64,000 bases of DNA from Medicago truncatula (GCF_003473485.1 NC_053048.1:44264755-44328754), one strand, 5' to 3'; positions 45,780 to 57,700 are shown, counted from the first letter of the stretch. Program-made: numbers and translations. The notes: generated from the letters alone by a model not told the origin.

Positions 45780-47004
45780 GAATTCTGCTCTTCATCCAGC
45801 ACATTTTACTCGCGTCCTGCACTGTTTCCAAATATAACTCTGTGCGAGTTAAGTAACGCCGCAATACTTAATATGCGCACCTTATAATCTTTGCGTGACT
45901 TAAGTCGCGCATCACTGAGCCTATGCACGAGTTAACTTGCGCAAGTTGACCGGTGGTAAAAACTGAAGCACAAACGTTTCTTGGACGGTAGTCAATGGTT
46001 TTAATTGGATTTTACACGTTTTTCTTAGTTTTTCACACGTTTTTGGACCTCATTAAGTGCCATATACCTTATACCACCTATAAAACCCTCACATACTTCC
46101 TTTTTTCCTCACATTTTCTCCTCTCACTCTCTCCCCCTCTTTCTCTTCTTCTTCTTCTTTGTTTCTATAGTCTCTAGGGTCTTTATACCCCTTTAGGTAA
46201 ATACCAGTGGCTTTTGGGGGAAATAATGGTCTGTTAGGTTAGGGAAAAAGACATCATCCCTTGAGATAAAATTAGGTTTGTTTCCTTTTACTCCCAAAAT
46301 CTTTTTACCATGGGTAAAATGAATCAATATGAGGGTATAAAAGGAACCAAATTTAAATTTAACTCAAGGGGTCTTGATGTCGTTTTCCCCAACAGGACGG
46401 ATCACTATTTTCCCCAAGAGCTATTGGCATATACCGAAGAGGGTAAAATATATGTATTATATAATGTAATGTTTGAATCATATTAATAAAATGAGAGTTA
46501 TTTTTATTAATTTTGTTTTTTATTTGTATTTATTTTCGTATTTATTTTATGTTTATACTTATGTATTGAATAAATGAATATTGAATAAATAAAATCGACT
46601 TTATTTTCTAATTTTGTATTTATTGAATAAATAAATTAGAATAAAGTGACCAAATAATTTAGAATAAAATAAAATAAAATAGAATTTATGTTTAGACTTT
46701 GCGCCATATTGACTAAATAAAATAATTTATCGAATCATATTGAATAAATAAATTATTTTAGACTTTGCGCCATATTGAATAAAAGTAAATAAAATAATTT
46801 ATTGAATCATATTGAATGAATAACAAAAAAGTAGCAACTTTGCGCCACTTAACGTTCACACTAATTTACACTTGCGCCACTTAACATGCGCAACGCTACT
46901 TAACTTGCGCACAAATTTACACTTGCGCTAGTTAACTAGTTCATGGGCAGTTTGGGCATGGCTGCAGGGTGCGAGCAAAATGTGTTTGATGAAGAGCATA
47001 ATTC
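45780..47004. mobile_element. Non-autonomous MULE (1225 bp) with perfect 9-base target duplication
   Basis: The target site ATGTATTTA is present at 45771-45779 and 47005-47013. Termini GAATTCTGCTCTTCATCCAG and the inverse of GAATTATGCTCTTCATCAAA match over about 44 bases. Both subterminal regions carry many copies of a GCGC...AGTTAA/TTAACT motif (for example CACGAGTTAACTTGCGCAAG and CACTTGCGCTAGTTAACTAG). No transposase frame is present; the 60-codon frame near 46000 is not a gene. Confidence 0.85.
46188..46437. mobile_element. Foldback MITE nested in the MULE
   Basis: Left CCAGTGGCTTTTGGGGGAAA, GACATCATCCCTTGAG and TTTCCTTTTACTCCC recur inverted on the right (GAGGGTATAAAAGGAACC, CTCAAGGGGTCTTGATGTCG, TTTCCCCAAGAGCTATTGG). 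The target duplication is unclear. Confidence 0.65.
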
Positions 47005-47054
47005 ATGTATTTACAATGAACCATTTTCTAAATTTAAAAATTTCAACAACCATG

Positions 47055-47145
47055 TGCAGGGGTTTGTCCGATTAGTCGAATCCCAGACCTTACATATATT
47101 ATGCATTATCCTTATCAACTGAGCTAAACTCACGGGGACTTAGAT
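47055..47145 (+). repeat. SINE family 1-related fragment
   Basis: TATTATGCATTATCC and CAACTGAGCTAAACTCACGGGGAC match the 3' half of the family 1 SINE. Confidence 0.5.
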
Positions 47146-47639
47146 TTATGAGTTAAAGAGTGAAATAATGAGAGAATTTGATTTATTTATTTTTTTAAAA
47201 AGTCTTGCCACAAAATTTTCACATACTAAGTAGAGAATATGAATAATGCGGGTTCAAATCCGCATCTAAGCCTATATTATATGTTTCAACAGCCTTTTCT
47301 TTTACTTTACGAGTTGTGCTTACAAAAGAGTTTGATTTTTATTTCCGATATAGTATAGCAAAAAATAAATCATTTTTCACATTATCAATTGTATTCAAAG
47401 ACAATGTTTCAGAAGTTTCCTTCACAATATAATTGTTTGAAATAGAGTGCAACGTACGCCACAAATTTATTTGATTTCAATTATGTGGCTAATGATTTCC
47501 TCAAAAAAAAATAAAAATTATGTGGCTAATGATAGCATCAATCACATTATTCATGGAGCTTTGGTCGTGGATAATCCGTGTATAAATACTGTATATGGTG
47601 TTTACCCATTGTAAAGCTATGTAAGGGTATTTATGGGTT

Positions 47640-48570
47640 GGGTCAACCCAGAAAATCCGTCAAACCCACTCAAAAAAATTTAAAAAATGATTTGGGTTGG
47701 GTAATTGGTGTGTATGGTTTTCAAAAATGGAAAATCTGTAAAAATAAATGGGTCTTGGATAAAACCAGATTCAAACCCAAAAAACCCACTTACTCAATAA
47801 TGTTAATATTTTCTATCTTTATTTTCATAAGGTAAAAGAAACTTATATTTTCAAAACATACGCATTGTACCCTATATATTAAAAAGGCTTAATTGCACTT
47901 TTAGATCCATATCTTTTCAAAAGTTGCGGTTATGGATCCCTAACTAATTTAAATACAAAACAGCCCCTATGTTTTGATTCTTTGACAGTTTTGGACCCGC
48001 AGTCCATTGTTGACTCGGTCAACGCTGACGTGGCACCCTAAGTAAGGTGCCACGTGTCAATTTTTATTTTTATTTTGCCTTGGGGGTCCAAAACTGCCAA
48101 AGAATCAAAACATAGGGGGCTGTTTTGTATTTAAATTAGTTAGGGGTCCATAACCGCAACTTTTGAAAAGATAGGGGTCCAAAAGTGCAATTAAGCCTAT
48201 TAAAAATTAAAACATACTAGAGTTACAAATTAATATGTTGCACTTTTTTATTATTTTGATACTAAAGAAATTTTATGTCATGCAACTTTGATTTGTTGCA
48301 AGTGTTACCTAAAACTTTATTTTAGGTAACACTTTCGTCCTTTATCTTTTTTGATGAAGTTTATTATTTGATATTCTATGATGCATAAAATTATAGTAAA
48401 ATAAGTTAAACATTTTTTTTAAGAAAATTAAAAAGTAGAGTATTATTTTAAAACAAAATTATGAGGACTTGTCATTTAATATTAAAAAAAATAGAAAAAT
48501 AAGTTGGGTAACCCATTACCCAATCCAACTCAAAAATTAATGGGTTTGTCCAAACTCACTCAATAGTATA
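47640..48570 (+). repeat. Dispersed repeat, interrupted by a MULE MITE
   Basis: The same repeat as 940-1430 in the opposite orientation, about 46 kb away. It contains the complete MITE 47886-48197. It also has a fragment near 48298-48350 (AGTGTTACCTAAAACTTTAT) that resembles the end of the MITE at 48916-49247. Confidence 0.7.
47886..48197. mobile_element. MULE-type MITE (312 bp) with long inverted repeats
   Basis: Perfect 9-base target duplication TATTAAAAA (47877-47885, 48198-48206). The two arms are nearly complementary for about 110 bases (GGCTTAATTGCACTTTTAGA... / ...GGTCCAAAAGTGCAATTAAG), so the element is almost a full hairpin. The centre has GGTGCCACGTGTC. Confidence 0.9.
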
Positions 48571-48915
48571 ATATGTGATTATTTTACATCACCCAAACCG
48601 GAGTACTCTATATAATTTGGTTTTGAGTATGGCCAAATCCACCCACGAACACCATAAAAAGTCAAGTCATCGGTGCATTATGATTTTCATAGTGTTCATT
48701 GACTTTGTGATCTAAATTCATGTGTATGTCGCCTACATAGGAGTGGAATAATTGTCAAGAGCATCACTAACAAACAATATATGAACAAGCCCTCATACAA
48801 GACATAATAAACCAAGCATATGGAAGTGGGCTGTGATAGGTTAGAAAACATATAGAGCTAGTTTGAACTTTGGATGAACTTTTCAACAAAATACTTTTCA
48901 AAAAGAAAATTTAAA

Positions 48916-49247
48916 GGCAAAATTACACAATTAATTCCTAACTTTATTTTAGATAACGCTTTTATCCTTTATTTTTTTTGTCACGATTTAGTCCTTTATG
49001 TTATAAAATAACAACATAGTTATCTTTTTTTTATGAAAAAATAATAAAAAAAATCATCAAACTCAATAGCAAACGTAAATCTTCATCATACAAGCCTAGA
49101 AAATCAAATTTCTTTGAAAAAAATTTCATAAAAAATGATAAGATATTGTCATTTTATAACATAAAGGACTAAACCGTGACAAAAAAAAGATAAAGGACGA
49201 AAGTGTTACCTAAAATAAAGTTAAGGGACTGATTGTGTAATTTTGTC
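48916..49247. mobile_element. MULE-type MITE (332 bp)
   Basis: Perfect 9-base target duplication AAATTTAAA (48907-48915, 49248-49256). The arms, about 100 bases long, read GGCAAAATTACACAAT... and its inverse ATTGTGTAATTTTGTC, with TTTAGTCCTTTATGTTATAA in both. Confidence 0.9.
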
Positions 49248-49259
49248 AAATTTAAACGT

Positions 49260-50400
49260 TGAAAAGTGAATGTTAATATTTTTTTTTCTTTAAAGCGAAA
49301 ACTCAATTTGGTTTTTGAATTGACTCAATTTAGTCTTCCATAAAAAAAATATATCAAATTCGTTCTTGACATTTTTAAATCGAAGATCAATTAATCGCTT
49401 AATTATAATAAGATAAGGACTACCTTATCATATGTATAAAAATGTTATGTACTATTTTAGATATTATTTCGAAAAAATGACTAAATTGTACCATGAGAAA
49501 ATTGTTGGGATCAATTCGAGTATAATTAATTATTTCTCTCATACTACTTACAATATTCATTATCTATCTAGGATGAGTTGTCAACTGTCATGCTTTGTTG
49601 TTTTTGCTGTGTACATGCTGGATTAGTTTGTTAGGCTTCCAAGTCACTGGAATTGGAAACCCAAATGAATTAGGTGGTTTAAGTGAGGAGGTAGTTTTTT
49701 TTTAAATCCAAATTAAACAAAAAGCCATGTTTTTTTCAAAAAAAAAAAAAAAAAAAAAAACTAAAAGAGCAATGATACTACCTACCCAGATAAAACATGG
49801 AAGGGGTTGTTAGATACTATATTTTTTTTATCATGTCTTCTAGATGATACATATTAGACCATAAGAAAAAGAGGAGTATAATAAAGATATATACTTTGAA
49901 ATGGGTCAATGGTCAAAATCACACAATTCTGCAGTAGTGGAGTGTTTACAAAGAAGTTGGCCTGAGTAGCTCCCGAAAGCAACGTGCCTCGATCGGTCAC
50001 TCATCACTATCAGTCAAATGTGTGTTTAAATCATGGAAAATATACTAAACAGTGCACATAAAACATTTGTTAAAAAGTAAATATAGAAATGGTGTTGGAA
50101 AATGATGAATAAAACTTTATAAAAGTTTCAAAAATGATGTTTTCATTGTACTATTTTTAACTTTGTTAACCATGTAACAATTATCATGGGAAGCATATTA
50201 TTCATCTGTCACTTATTAGAGCCATCTTTACAATTTTTTCGTCTTGGAGTAATGAAAACATAGTTAACACCAATAAGCACAATTAGTATAATTAAAAACA
50301 CATTTATTTGGTGGGTGAATATTGATCAAGGTCATGAATAACAAACTCCACCATAGTCAAAGTCTCAAAATTCACAAATATCGTTTTGTCTCTCTTTCTT
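49260..50400. other. Spacer and promoter region of the receptor kinase gene
   Basis: An A26 run at about 49737-49762; otherwise A/T-rich without recognised genes. Pyrimidine-rich leader sequence begins near 50390. Confidence 0.4.
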
Positions 50401-50493
50401 TCCTTTTCCCTTCCAAATGCTAACTAAAACTCATCAAACCTTTATCACTCACTCTCACCAACACTTTCCATTTCCACTTTTCTTCCATCTAAA

Positions 50494-52503
50494 ATGTCCC
50501 TTCTCTTCCATTTCCTTTTCCTTCTCCTCACTTTCCCCTCCATTTCCTTCTCCGCCACAACATGCCCCCTCAATATAACCATCCTCCGCCACATCGGCGA
50601 CGGTTCAACACCTTCCATCTCCTCCGGCACTACACAGTGCCAAACCGTCCTCCAAGCTCTCCATCTCGTCCAAGCTGACTACCTCCGCCGCACCGGCTTC
50701 TTCGTCCCACCTCTCAACGCCTCCGAAGCATGCTGGTCATCTTTCCAATCTTTCATCGATGAATTTCAACCTAATTTCGATATTCGTTCCACTTGCGGTT
50801 TTCAAACCTCGTGGATCTCACAAGGTTGCCTCAACATGACAACCAAAGAACAATTTGAAAAAAAAATTGCTAAACCTGCACTTCTATCTCTTCAATCGAG
50901 TTGTAACGTTTCTTTTGACAGAAACGATGCTTGTGCTCTTTGCACACCTAAACGCTCTGTAGCGCTTACTTATTTGACCGAAGTTACCGTCAGTAACGTC
51001 TCCGATTGTAATTCTTACACTGCCATTTACGCCGCTTCACTTTCCGATCACACTAGCGTCGGAGCTGCTAACTGTTTGTTTAATCTTGATTTTTCTTCTT
51101 CGTCCAAATCTAGTAACAAGAATCGTAATCTTGTTATTGCACTTGTTACGGTTTTTGCTTTCTTAGGATTGTTGTTTATTGTTGGATTTTGGTTTTTTCT
51201 TAAACGGAGAAAGAGTATGAAAGAGAAGGTGAATCATAATAGGACTGAGATTGTTGTACGTTTAGGTTCGGGTTTGGATTCGATGAATCAGAGTACTACT
51301 TTGATTAGGTTTAGTTTTGATGAGATTAAGAAAGCAACTAGGAATTTTTCTAGGGATAATATAATTGGGAGTGGTGGTTATGGAAATGTTTATAAAGGTT
51401 TGTTGAATGATGGAACTGAAGTTGCATTGAAAAGGTTTAAGAATTGTTCTGTTGCCGGTGATGCTAGTTTTACTCATGAAGTTGAAGTGATTGCTAGTGT
51501 TAGACATGTTAATCTTGTTGCTTTAAGAGGTTATTGTACTGCTACTACTAATTTAGAAGGTCATCAGAGGATTATTGTTACTGATTTAATGGAGAATGGG
51601 AGTCTTTATGATCATTTGTTTGGTTCTTCGAAGAAGAAGTTGAGTTGGCCTGTTCGTCAGAAGATTGCTCTTGGCACGGCTAGGGGTTTGGCTTATTTGC
51701 ATTACGGTGCTCAGCCTTCGATTATTCATAGGGATATTAAAGCTAGTAATATACTTTTGGATGAGAAGTTTGAAGCGAAGGTGGCGGATTTTGGATTGGC
51801 GAAGTTTAATCCCGAGGGAATGACTCATATGAGTACTAGAGTCGCTGGAACTATGGGGTATGTTGCTCCTGAGTATGCTATGTATGGACAGTTGACGGAG
51901 AGGAGTGATGTGTTTAGTTTCGGTGTTTTGCTTCTCGAGCTTTTGAGTGGAAGAAAGGCGCTTGAAACGAATGAGGATGGTCAACCCTCTGCTTTCAGTG
52001 ACTTGGCTTGGTCGTTGGTTAGAAACAATAGGGCCTTGGATGTTATTGAAGATGGTATGCCAGAACCTGGTACACCAGAAATTCTCGAGAAGTATGTGTT
52101 GGTTGCTGTTTTATGTTCACATCCACAGTTATATGCGAGGCCAACGATGGATCAGGTCGTTAAAATGCTGGAGACAGATGATGAAGCAGTGCCATCAGTA
52201 GTGGAAAGGCCAATCCCTTTTATTGCTGGGCGACTTGATATCGAGAAATCTGCTAGCAGTAACTCGGGTCAGCTCTGCAGTCCTACTGGTTATCAAGCAT
52301 ATACATTGCAATTACAAAGTCGCCGCGCTTCTACTTGTAATGAAGTGGAAGAAAACTCGGAACGTGCTTCTAATTGTAAGGAAGAGGAAGGAAACTCGAG
52401 ACGTGCTTCAAATTGTAAGGAAGAGGAAGGAAGCTCGAAACGTGCTTCTAGTTGTAAGGAAGAGGAAGGTAACTCAGAACCCAAGTCTGTAAGTAAGGAT
52501 TGA
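50494..52503 (+). CDS. RKF3-like receptor protein kinase (SPARK-type ectodomain)
   Basis: An intronless gene of 669 residues. A signal peptide is at 1-20. The cysteine-rich ectodomain covers 21-205 and is of the type in Arabidopsis RKF3/At1g11050 (ATTCPLNITIL, CWSSFQSFIDEF, CGFQTSWISQGC). The transmembrane helix is at 212-236, followed by KRRK. The kinase spans about 286-560: glycine loop GSGGYGNVY 292-300, VALK lysine K313, helix C glutamate E329, HRDIKASN at 412-419, DFG 432-434 and APE 458-460. All catalytic residues are present and it is an RD kinase. It should sit in the plasma membrane and relay an extracellular signal; the ligand is unknown. The tail 611-662 has four 13-residue repeats. 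The frame is intact, the codon use is GC-richer in the ectodomain, and no TATA box is obvious. Confidence 0.92.
   Translation: MSLLFHFLFLLLTFPSISFSATTCPLNITILRHIGDGSTPSISSGTTQCQTVLQALHLVQADYLRRTGFFVPPLNASEACWSSFQSFIDEFQPNFDIRSTCGFQTSWISQGCLNMTTKEQFEKKIAKPALLSLQSSCNVSFDRNDACALCTPKRSVALTYLTEVTVSNVSDCNSYTAIYAASLSDHTSVGAANCLFNLDFSSSSKSSNKNRNLVIALVTVFAFLGLLFIVGFWFFLKRRKSMKEKVNHNRTEIVVRLGSGLDSMNQSTTLIRFSFDEIKKATRNFSRDNIIGSGGYGNVYKGLLNDGTEVALKRFKNCSVAGDASFTHEVEVIASVRHVNLVALRGYCTATTNLEGHQRIIVTDLMENGSLYDHLFGSSKKKLSWPVRQKIALGTARGLAYLHYGAQPSIIHRDIKASNILLDEKFEAKVADFGLAKFNPEGMTHMSTRVAGTMGYVAPEYAMYGQLTERSDVFSFGVLLLELLSGRKALETNEDGQPSAFSDLAWSLVRNNRALDVIEDGMPEPGTPEILEKYVLVAVLCSHPQLYARPTMDQVVKMLETDDEAVPSVVERPIPFIAGRLDIEKSASSNSGQLCSPTGYQAYTLQLQSRRASTCNEVEENSERASNCKEEEGNSRRASNCKEEEGSSKRASSCKEEEGNSEPKSVSKD
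52324..52479 (+). repeat. 39-base coding minisatellite, four units
   Basis: Encodes RASTCNEVEENSE, RASNCKEEEGNSR, RASNCKEEEGSSK and RASSCKEEEGNSE at residues 611-662 of the receptor kinase. It keeps the reading frame and adds a regular, acidic, cysteine-containing tail. Confidence 0.9.
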
Positions 52504-53035
52504 GATTGAAGAAATATTAAGATTGTATTCTACTAGTCTGTATCAGCTTGATTTGTTAGTATATTTAGATTTTAGATTGTATGTTTTCTGAAGTGTTTTC
52601 TGTTGTAACTTGTAAAGCTTTAAAAGGATGTACAAAAATTGTTTTTCACTTTTGTTTTTTTCTTTCTGTAGAATTGATTTGATGGCAATAGAATATTATC
52701 AAGTTTTGCATAGTTTGATGAAATCAGATCAGGTGACACTTTTAGAACTTATTCCTGCCAAATATGACCAATAACAAGGTTTGGCATGTCATGCTGTCTC
52801 ATGAATTTAAGGATTTCTTTTAAACTGCTGGTGTCATCGATTGATAAAGGGCATTGTTGACAGGTATGTTGGCTTAATTTCATACTACATTAATTAGGAT
52901 AGTCAAATGGTAAAGCTTAGTAATTAGGTTGTCATAAATGTCTGTTAAATGTGTGTTGCAACTTGCAACCATTTTGTCTCGAGGCCATGATGTATATGCA
53001 CCTTCTGGACTCTAATAGTATAAGCAACTTGCATG
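52504..53035. other. 3'UTR of the kinase gene and spacer
   Basis: Nothing coding. TTTGTTAGTATATTTAGATT and AATAGAATATTA-type A/T-rich signals after the stop are compatible with a polyadenylation region. Confidence 0.35.
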
Positions 53036-53039
53036 TTAA

Positions 53040-53175
53040 TAAAAAGCGGTAGGTTTGTCCACAATCCTAACTAAACTAATAAACATCTGAATGTCGTGAT
53101 CGGAGTTTGAATCCCAATTCTTTCACTTGTGTGTGTGAGTTTTCAATGACTATTGTCATTTGGTTCATGTAAAAA
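53040..53175 (+). mobile_element. SINE family 2, diverged copy
   Basis: CGGAGTTTGAATCCC (B-box-like) is followed by TTTCACTTGTGTGTGTGAGT and ATGACTATTGTCATTTGG, the tail of the family 2 SINE seen inverted at 6768-6897. Confidence 0.5.
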
Positions 53176-53179
53176 AAAC

Positions 53180-54450
53180 AAAAGGCTTTGGATTCCTTTT
53201 TGGTCATCAGAAGCGAATGATCTTTTTCTTCTGGGCACAATCGCAAATAGGTTATTGTAACACTTGAGTAAGCATAAAAATAGAAACTAAAAAAGACAAT
53301 TGTTATGAGTTCACAACTAAATTAAAAAATAATTAGTATGTAGATAAGGAAATTTTATAATTATGGGTTAATCCAGGTGGTCTATGTTTGATGATGGGTT
53401 GGATTATTCTTATTCTTGATTACTTGTCCAACTGGTTTTTTTTTGTACAAAAGAACTTGACCTCCCAACATCATTGGCCACAATAGACATCAAAGAGCTG
53501 GCAAGAATATTATTCCGTAGTTTGATTATTAGGATTGTAATAGGTGGTGTTAACATAAAATAATGTGTTATTATTGGATAGATCTTGTAGACAGTAGATT
53601 GAATAATATTATTATATAAGTATTGTTGTACAAAAAAAATTATATGAGATTTTTTTAGAGGAAAAAAAAATAAAGTATTGTTAACCGGTGCGGTTAAGGA
53701 ACTAAAAGTAGAAATGAAGGTTATAATTTACATTTTTTTAACTTTTAAAACATATTTTTATGTCTCCTAATCTTGAAGCTGTGTCATTCAATTTTGCTAT
53801 ATGAGGTTGAGGTAAATGGAGAATCTAAAATTCAAACCGCAGTTCTTATATATTGTATTGTCGCCGACAACTAAACTATGTTCATGTACATAAATATAAA
53901 AATCAGAGAAGCTCTAGCGGCCGCCTTTTTGAGTTTTGACTTTTGAACATCACCAAACCCTTGGAACAAAGTTGAAACTTGAATATTGTGAGGTAACTTC
54001 ATAGAACATTGCCACCCACAATAGACAACACTAGTGTGCCTTGTTGCGTAATAGCTCTAAAGTCTCATAATGTTGGTGATATTATATTACTCACACGAGA
54101 CAAGACAAATAAGATGCGACAAAGCTTTTTGACAATGGTAGTTTTATTACTTCTCAACTCTATATTTCTGGTAGTTTTAGTATTTTCATTTTATTTCAAA
54201 ACAATGGGTTTTTAGAAATTTCGAATGTAATTAACTTTTCCAACTTTACTCTTAGATATAAGTAAGACGAATCATGTGTTTTAGTGAAACTGTCCATTTC
54301 ACAATCCATTCTTATACTGAAGTCCAATATTTCTACTGTCATATTATAGTTTTCATTAATCATTACCACATTGTCACAACCAACAACAGTCCATCAAAAT
54401 TAGTAGCTCTTCTAAAAACTTACCTTGTTTTTTTCCTCGTCAATTTGTTC
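53180..54450. other. Spacer without recognised genes
   Basis: Short frames at 54009-54462 show no family resemblance. Nothing else supported. Confidence 0.35.
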
Positions 54451-54461
54451 CTCCCAGCTTA

Positions 54462-54722
54462 AAAGTTTAATTTTGAATAAGTACTCAATTTTTTCTTTTA
54501 CAATTTTCTCACGGCTCAATTAGTCTCTTACCAAAAATAATATGCAAATTAGACAATAACATTTTTATATGCAGGACAAAGTAGTCCTTGATTCATTATA
54601 ATAGAGACTAATTTGTCTATATTTTGAAAATGTAAAGGAATAGTTTGATATTACTTTTTGTCAGATACTAAATTGAGCTGCAAGAAAATTGTGAGAGACC
54701 AAATTGAATCTTTAGACTTTAA
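54462..54722. repeat. Foldback element, MITE-like
   Basis: TTTTACAATTTTCTCACGGCTC and AATTAGTCTCTTACCAAAAA on the left are inverted, with changes, on the right (TTTTTGTCAGATACTAAATT, GAGCTGCAAGAAAATTGTGA). No clear target duplication. Confidence 0.5.
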
Positions 54723-54957
54723 TTTTTCTTCAATTTGTTCTTACACATGTATTTTTTATTTTTTATTTTTTGCAAAGGCTCACTAATGAAAATGAAGGAA
54801 CATTTTTATTGATAATATTTTTGGATAATTATGTACAAAGGTTATAATGTGTATTTAATAACACATATACGTCCAACGGTTATGTTTAGAGTATGAAGAA
54901 AGGAGAATATATTAGCATAAATCAAGGTTGAACAATTTGATTTGTTTTTACTCCATG

Positions 54958-55406
54958 CCGGACCGTTCCTACGATATTGGAGACCCGGCTCTGAAAGTAA
55001 ATATAGGCCTCTAGAAGAAAAAGAAAAACACAAATGTTTTTAAAGAAGAAAAAAAATGTTTTTTTTAGAGAATAATTTTTGTTGTTAGAGCTTTGTTATT
55101 TCATACCATAAGTATGTGTCAAAAATTGCAAGAAATGCTCTAAAAATTAAAAAGAAGAAAAATAGTTATTTTGTGTTTGTAAATAAGAACAAAAAATAAT
55201 AATAATGTAAATAAGAACAAAAAAATTATAATTATAGGAAAAACCCATTCCTGTTTGGAGTTGAACTTATTCAATATATTTACGCGTTACTTGTATATAT
55301 ATATATGTTTCTCAGATGTATTATATTTTAAAATAAATATTTTGGGCCCCAAAATTTAAAAGACCCAGCTCTGCAGAGCTGTTTGCACCCTCAAAGGACG
55401 ACCCTG
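54958..55406. mobile_element. hAT-type non-autonomous element (449 bp)
   Basis: A perfect 8-base target duplication ACTCCATG (54950-54957 and 55407-55414). Termini CCGGACCGTTCCT and the inverse of AGGACGACCCTG are a short imperfect inverted repeat. No transposase. Confidence 0.75.
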
Positions 55407-55414
55407 ACTCCATG

Positions 55415-56300
55415 AATTCATGTTCAACATTTTCTGAGATTTTCTTTCAATTACTTGATATTATGTCATAATTCCTTACTCTGTTTGACTTCATTTGCAA
55501 CAATTAAAGCATTCCTTTAGGTGCTCGTGTTTGAGTTGTTAGTGATTTTTAAAATAATGGAATCACTTTAAAATCAAAAGTTTTAACTCTTCACCAAAAG
55601 CAGGAACTCTTCATGGGAATCATTCATATACATTGTAACCTTTGGCAAATGAGTGTTTAATGAACCATAACATCAATTCAAATCAAATGCGTGTTTTCTC
55701 TCATGTGAATGGACATATAATGCACTATAAATACTTGACATTTGGGCATTAATATGGACATACAAATATAGGAATTATGTTACATGAACAACATAATTCT
55801 CCCACATTCTCTTACTCTAAATCATCCATCAATTCTCTGATGCATTAGCGAATTGCTGAAACCATATATCTGTAAAATATTGTTAAGAGATACGCTTGAT
55901 GTGGTTGTGCAATACACATCAAGGAACTCATAGTATCATGAAGTGGATTCATCGGTCATTCTTATTGCATCCAATATACAGTTATTGGTGGGGGTGAATT
56001 GAAGCTATAGGTTAGTATGGGAACCCGTGCGCTTTAAGTTTTACATGCATAATCATTAAAAATTTCAGGTTTCAAGTCCAACAGTCTCTTTCCAGCAATC
56101 AAGTTATATAACATGGGTTCCTAAGAAATGCTATCAACACATTCTTTTCAACATTTTCTCTAACACCAACTTTCTTATCGTGTGAAACTAATGTGTGACT
56201 CGATTGAGGAACTTCCCAAATAGAAAATGAAAATTTGGAATAGAAGAGGAGAAAATTCGATGCAGAGGGTACACTGTATGGAAGTGAGGATGAGAAGAAT
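55415..56300. other. Spacer without recognised features
   Basis: A/T-rich; no open frame or element ends identified. Confidence 0.4.
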
Positions 56301-56304
56301 CTAA

Positions 56305-56775
56305 GAGTGTATTTGGATGAGGTAATTGAAAATTTTTAAAGAATTTAAAATTCTAGACAATTCAAATAATTCAATAAAAATGCTTTAATTTCTCAATACT
56401 TTTGTTTGGATGGAATAATAAAAAATTTCATTGTCATCATTTTTGGGCAACTTTTATAAATTTTAATTTTTTGGGCCAAATTTGAAAATTGAAATTAGGG
56501 GTCAATTTGTAAATTTTGATTTTGAGGGGTCAAATTATATAATTTTAGAAAAATTTGGGGGATCAATTTGAAGATTTTGCAGAATTTGAAAATTTATAAC
56601 AATAAAGAAATTTAAAATTCGTAGTTTTTAGATGTGATTTGAAATTTTCTAAATTTAACATCAACAAAATACTTTATAAATTTATATTATTTTAAAAAAA
56701 TTTCAAAATATTATCCAAACAATAGAATTCAGCTCAAAGTAATTCCCTCAAAACATTTTTCATCCAAATACACTC
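56305..56775. mobile_element. Tourist-like MITE (PIF/Harbinger), 471 bp
   Basis: The ends GAGTGTATTTGGATGA and TCATCCAAATACACTC are exact inverses. The 3-base duplication TAA flanks both ends (56302-56304, 56776-56778). Confidence 0.8.
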
Positions 56776-56779
56776 TAAT

Positions 56780-57700
56780 GGTTAAAAGTCATGGTATATT
56801 CCTTCAAAAAAAAAAAAAGTCATGGTATATTATAAACCACATATTTCACTTGTCAAAATGTACGTTAGTTCCTTGTCCTCTCAAAGTCCAGACATGAGAT
56901 CTAGTTGGGCAACTTATCACGAATGCGACCAAAAATGCCAGCCATGTCTGGAATGGTAAGTGTCACGTTTATTCACAGTGGTTTGTTTGTTTGTATATTG
57001 TTTATCATAACAAAATATATTTAAGCTGAAAAAAAAAAAAAAAACTAGGGATTCAATTACAGATTATTTAAAAGATCATTGATCTAGTTACAAACTATTT
57101 AAAACAATTGGGGGTCCAATTAAAAATATTTCTGTTCAAATATTTACATATAAATTATTAACAATTTCTTTCTCAGATCTAACCATAAAACACCTTTCAA
57201 AAAAATTTAACCATAAAACTTGGTATTGAACAAAATTTAAGGTGAAAGAATGATGTCCTAGTTTCAAAACAGAAAATATACCTTAGGACTCAAACAATAG
57301 TTACAACGGATTTACATGTAGGCGGACCTGAAATTCGAAACCTTGAGGTACAAAATAACCATTGGGTAAAAAAATTGTCATTTTACTACTATAATATATA
57401 TTAAATATTTGGAGTTTAAAACCTTTTAATTTAGATTTTTTTTAGAAAACTTTTTAATTTAGACATTATTTAAAAATATTTGTATAATTTATAGATTTGC
57501 AAAGTAATTATTAATTAAACATAAATAAATTGCATCTCTTCTTCTTCTTGTTTTTTTTTTTTTTTTTTTGAGTGATTGAATTACACTCCTTCAACATCAA
57601 TAAGAGCAAATGCTTAGCATTTGAGTCATTTAGATATTTCCTATAGACTTGTGTCTCTATCATAGTCATCAATACTACCAAGGAACTAAGATTGTACACA
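56780..57700. other. Spacer and promoter region of the sugar transporter
   Basis: A/T-rich. A near-repeat (AATTACAGATTATTTAAAA / AGTTACAAACTATTTAAAA) near 57055-57100 and a (CTT)n/T20 stretch at 57536-57569. No TATA box can be assigned with confidence. Confidence 0.35.

Noticed and set aside
47245..47275. T-arm-like GCGGGTTCAAATCCGC suggesting a tRNA
   Set aside because: No upstream D-arm or acceptor pairing; isolated B-box-like motif only.
50445..51984. Antisense frames over the receptor kinase (50445-50630, 51262-51507, 51586-51984)
   Set aside because: Shadows of the intact kinase frame; also the frames at 51947-52201, 52223-52492 and 52293-52484.
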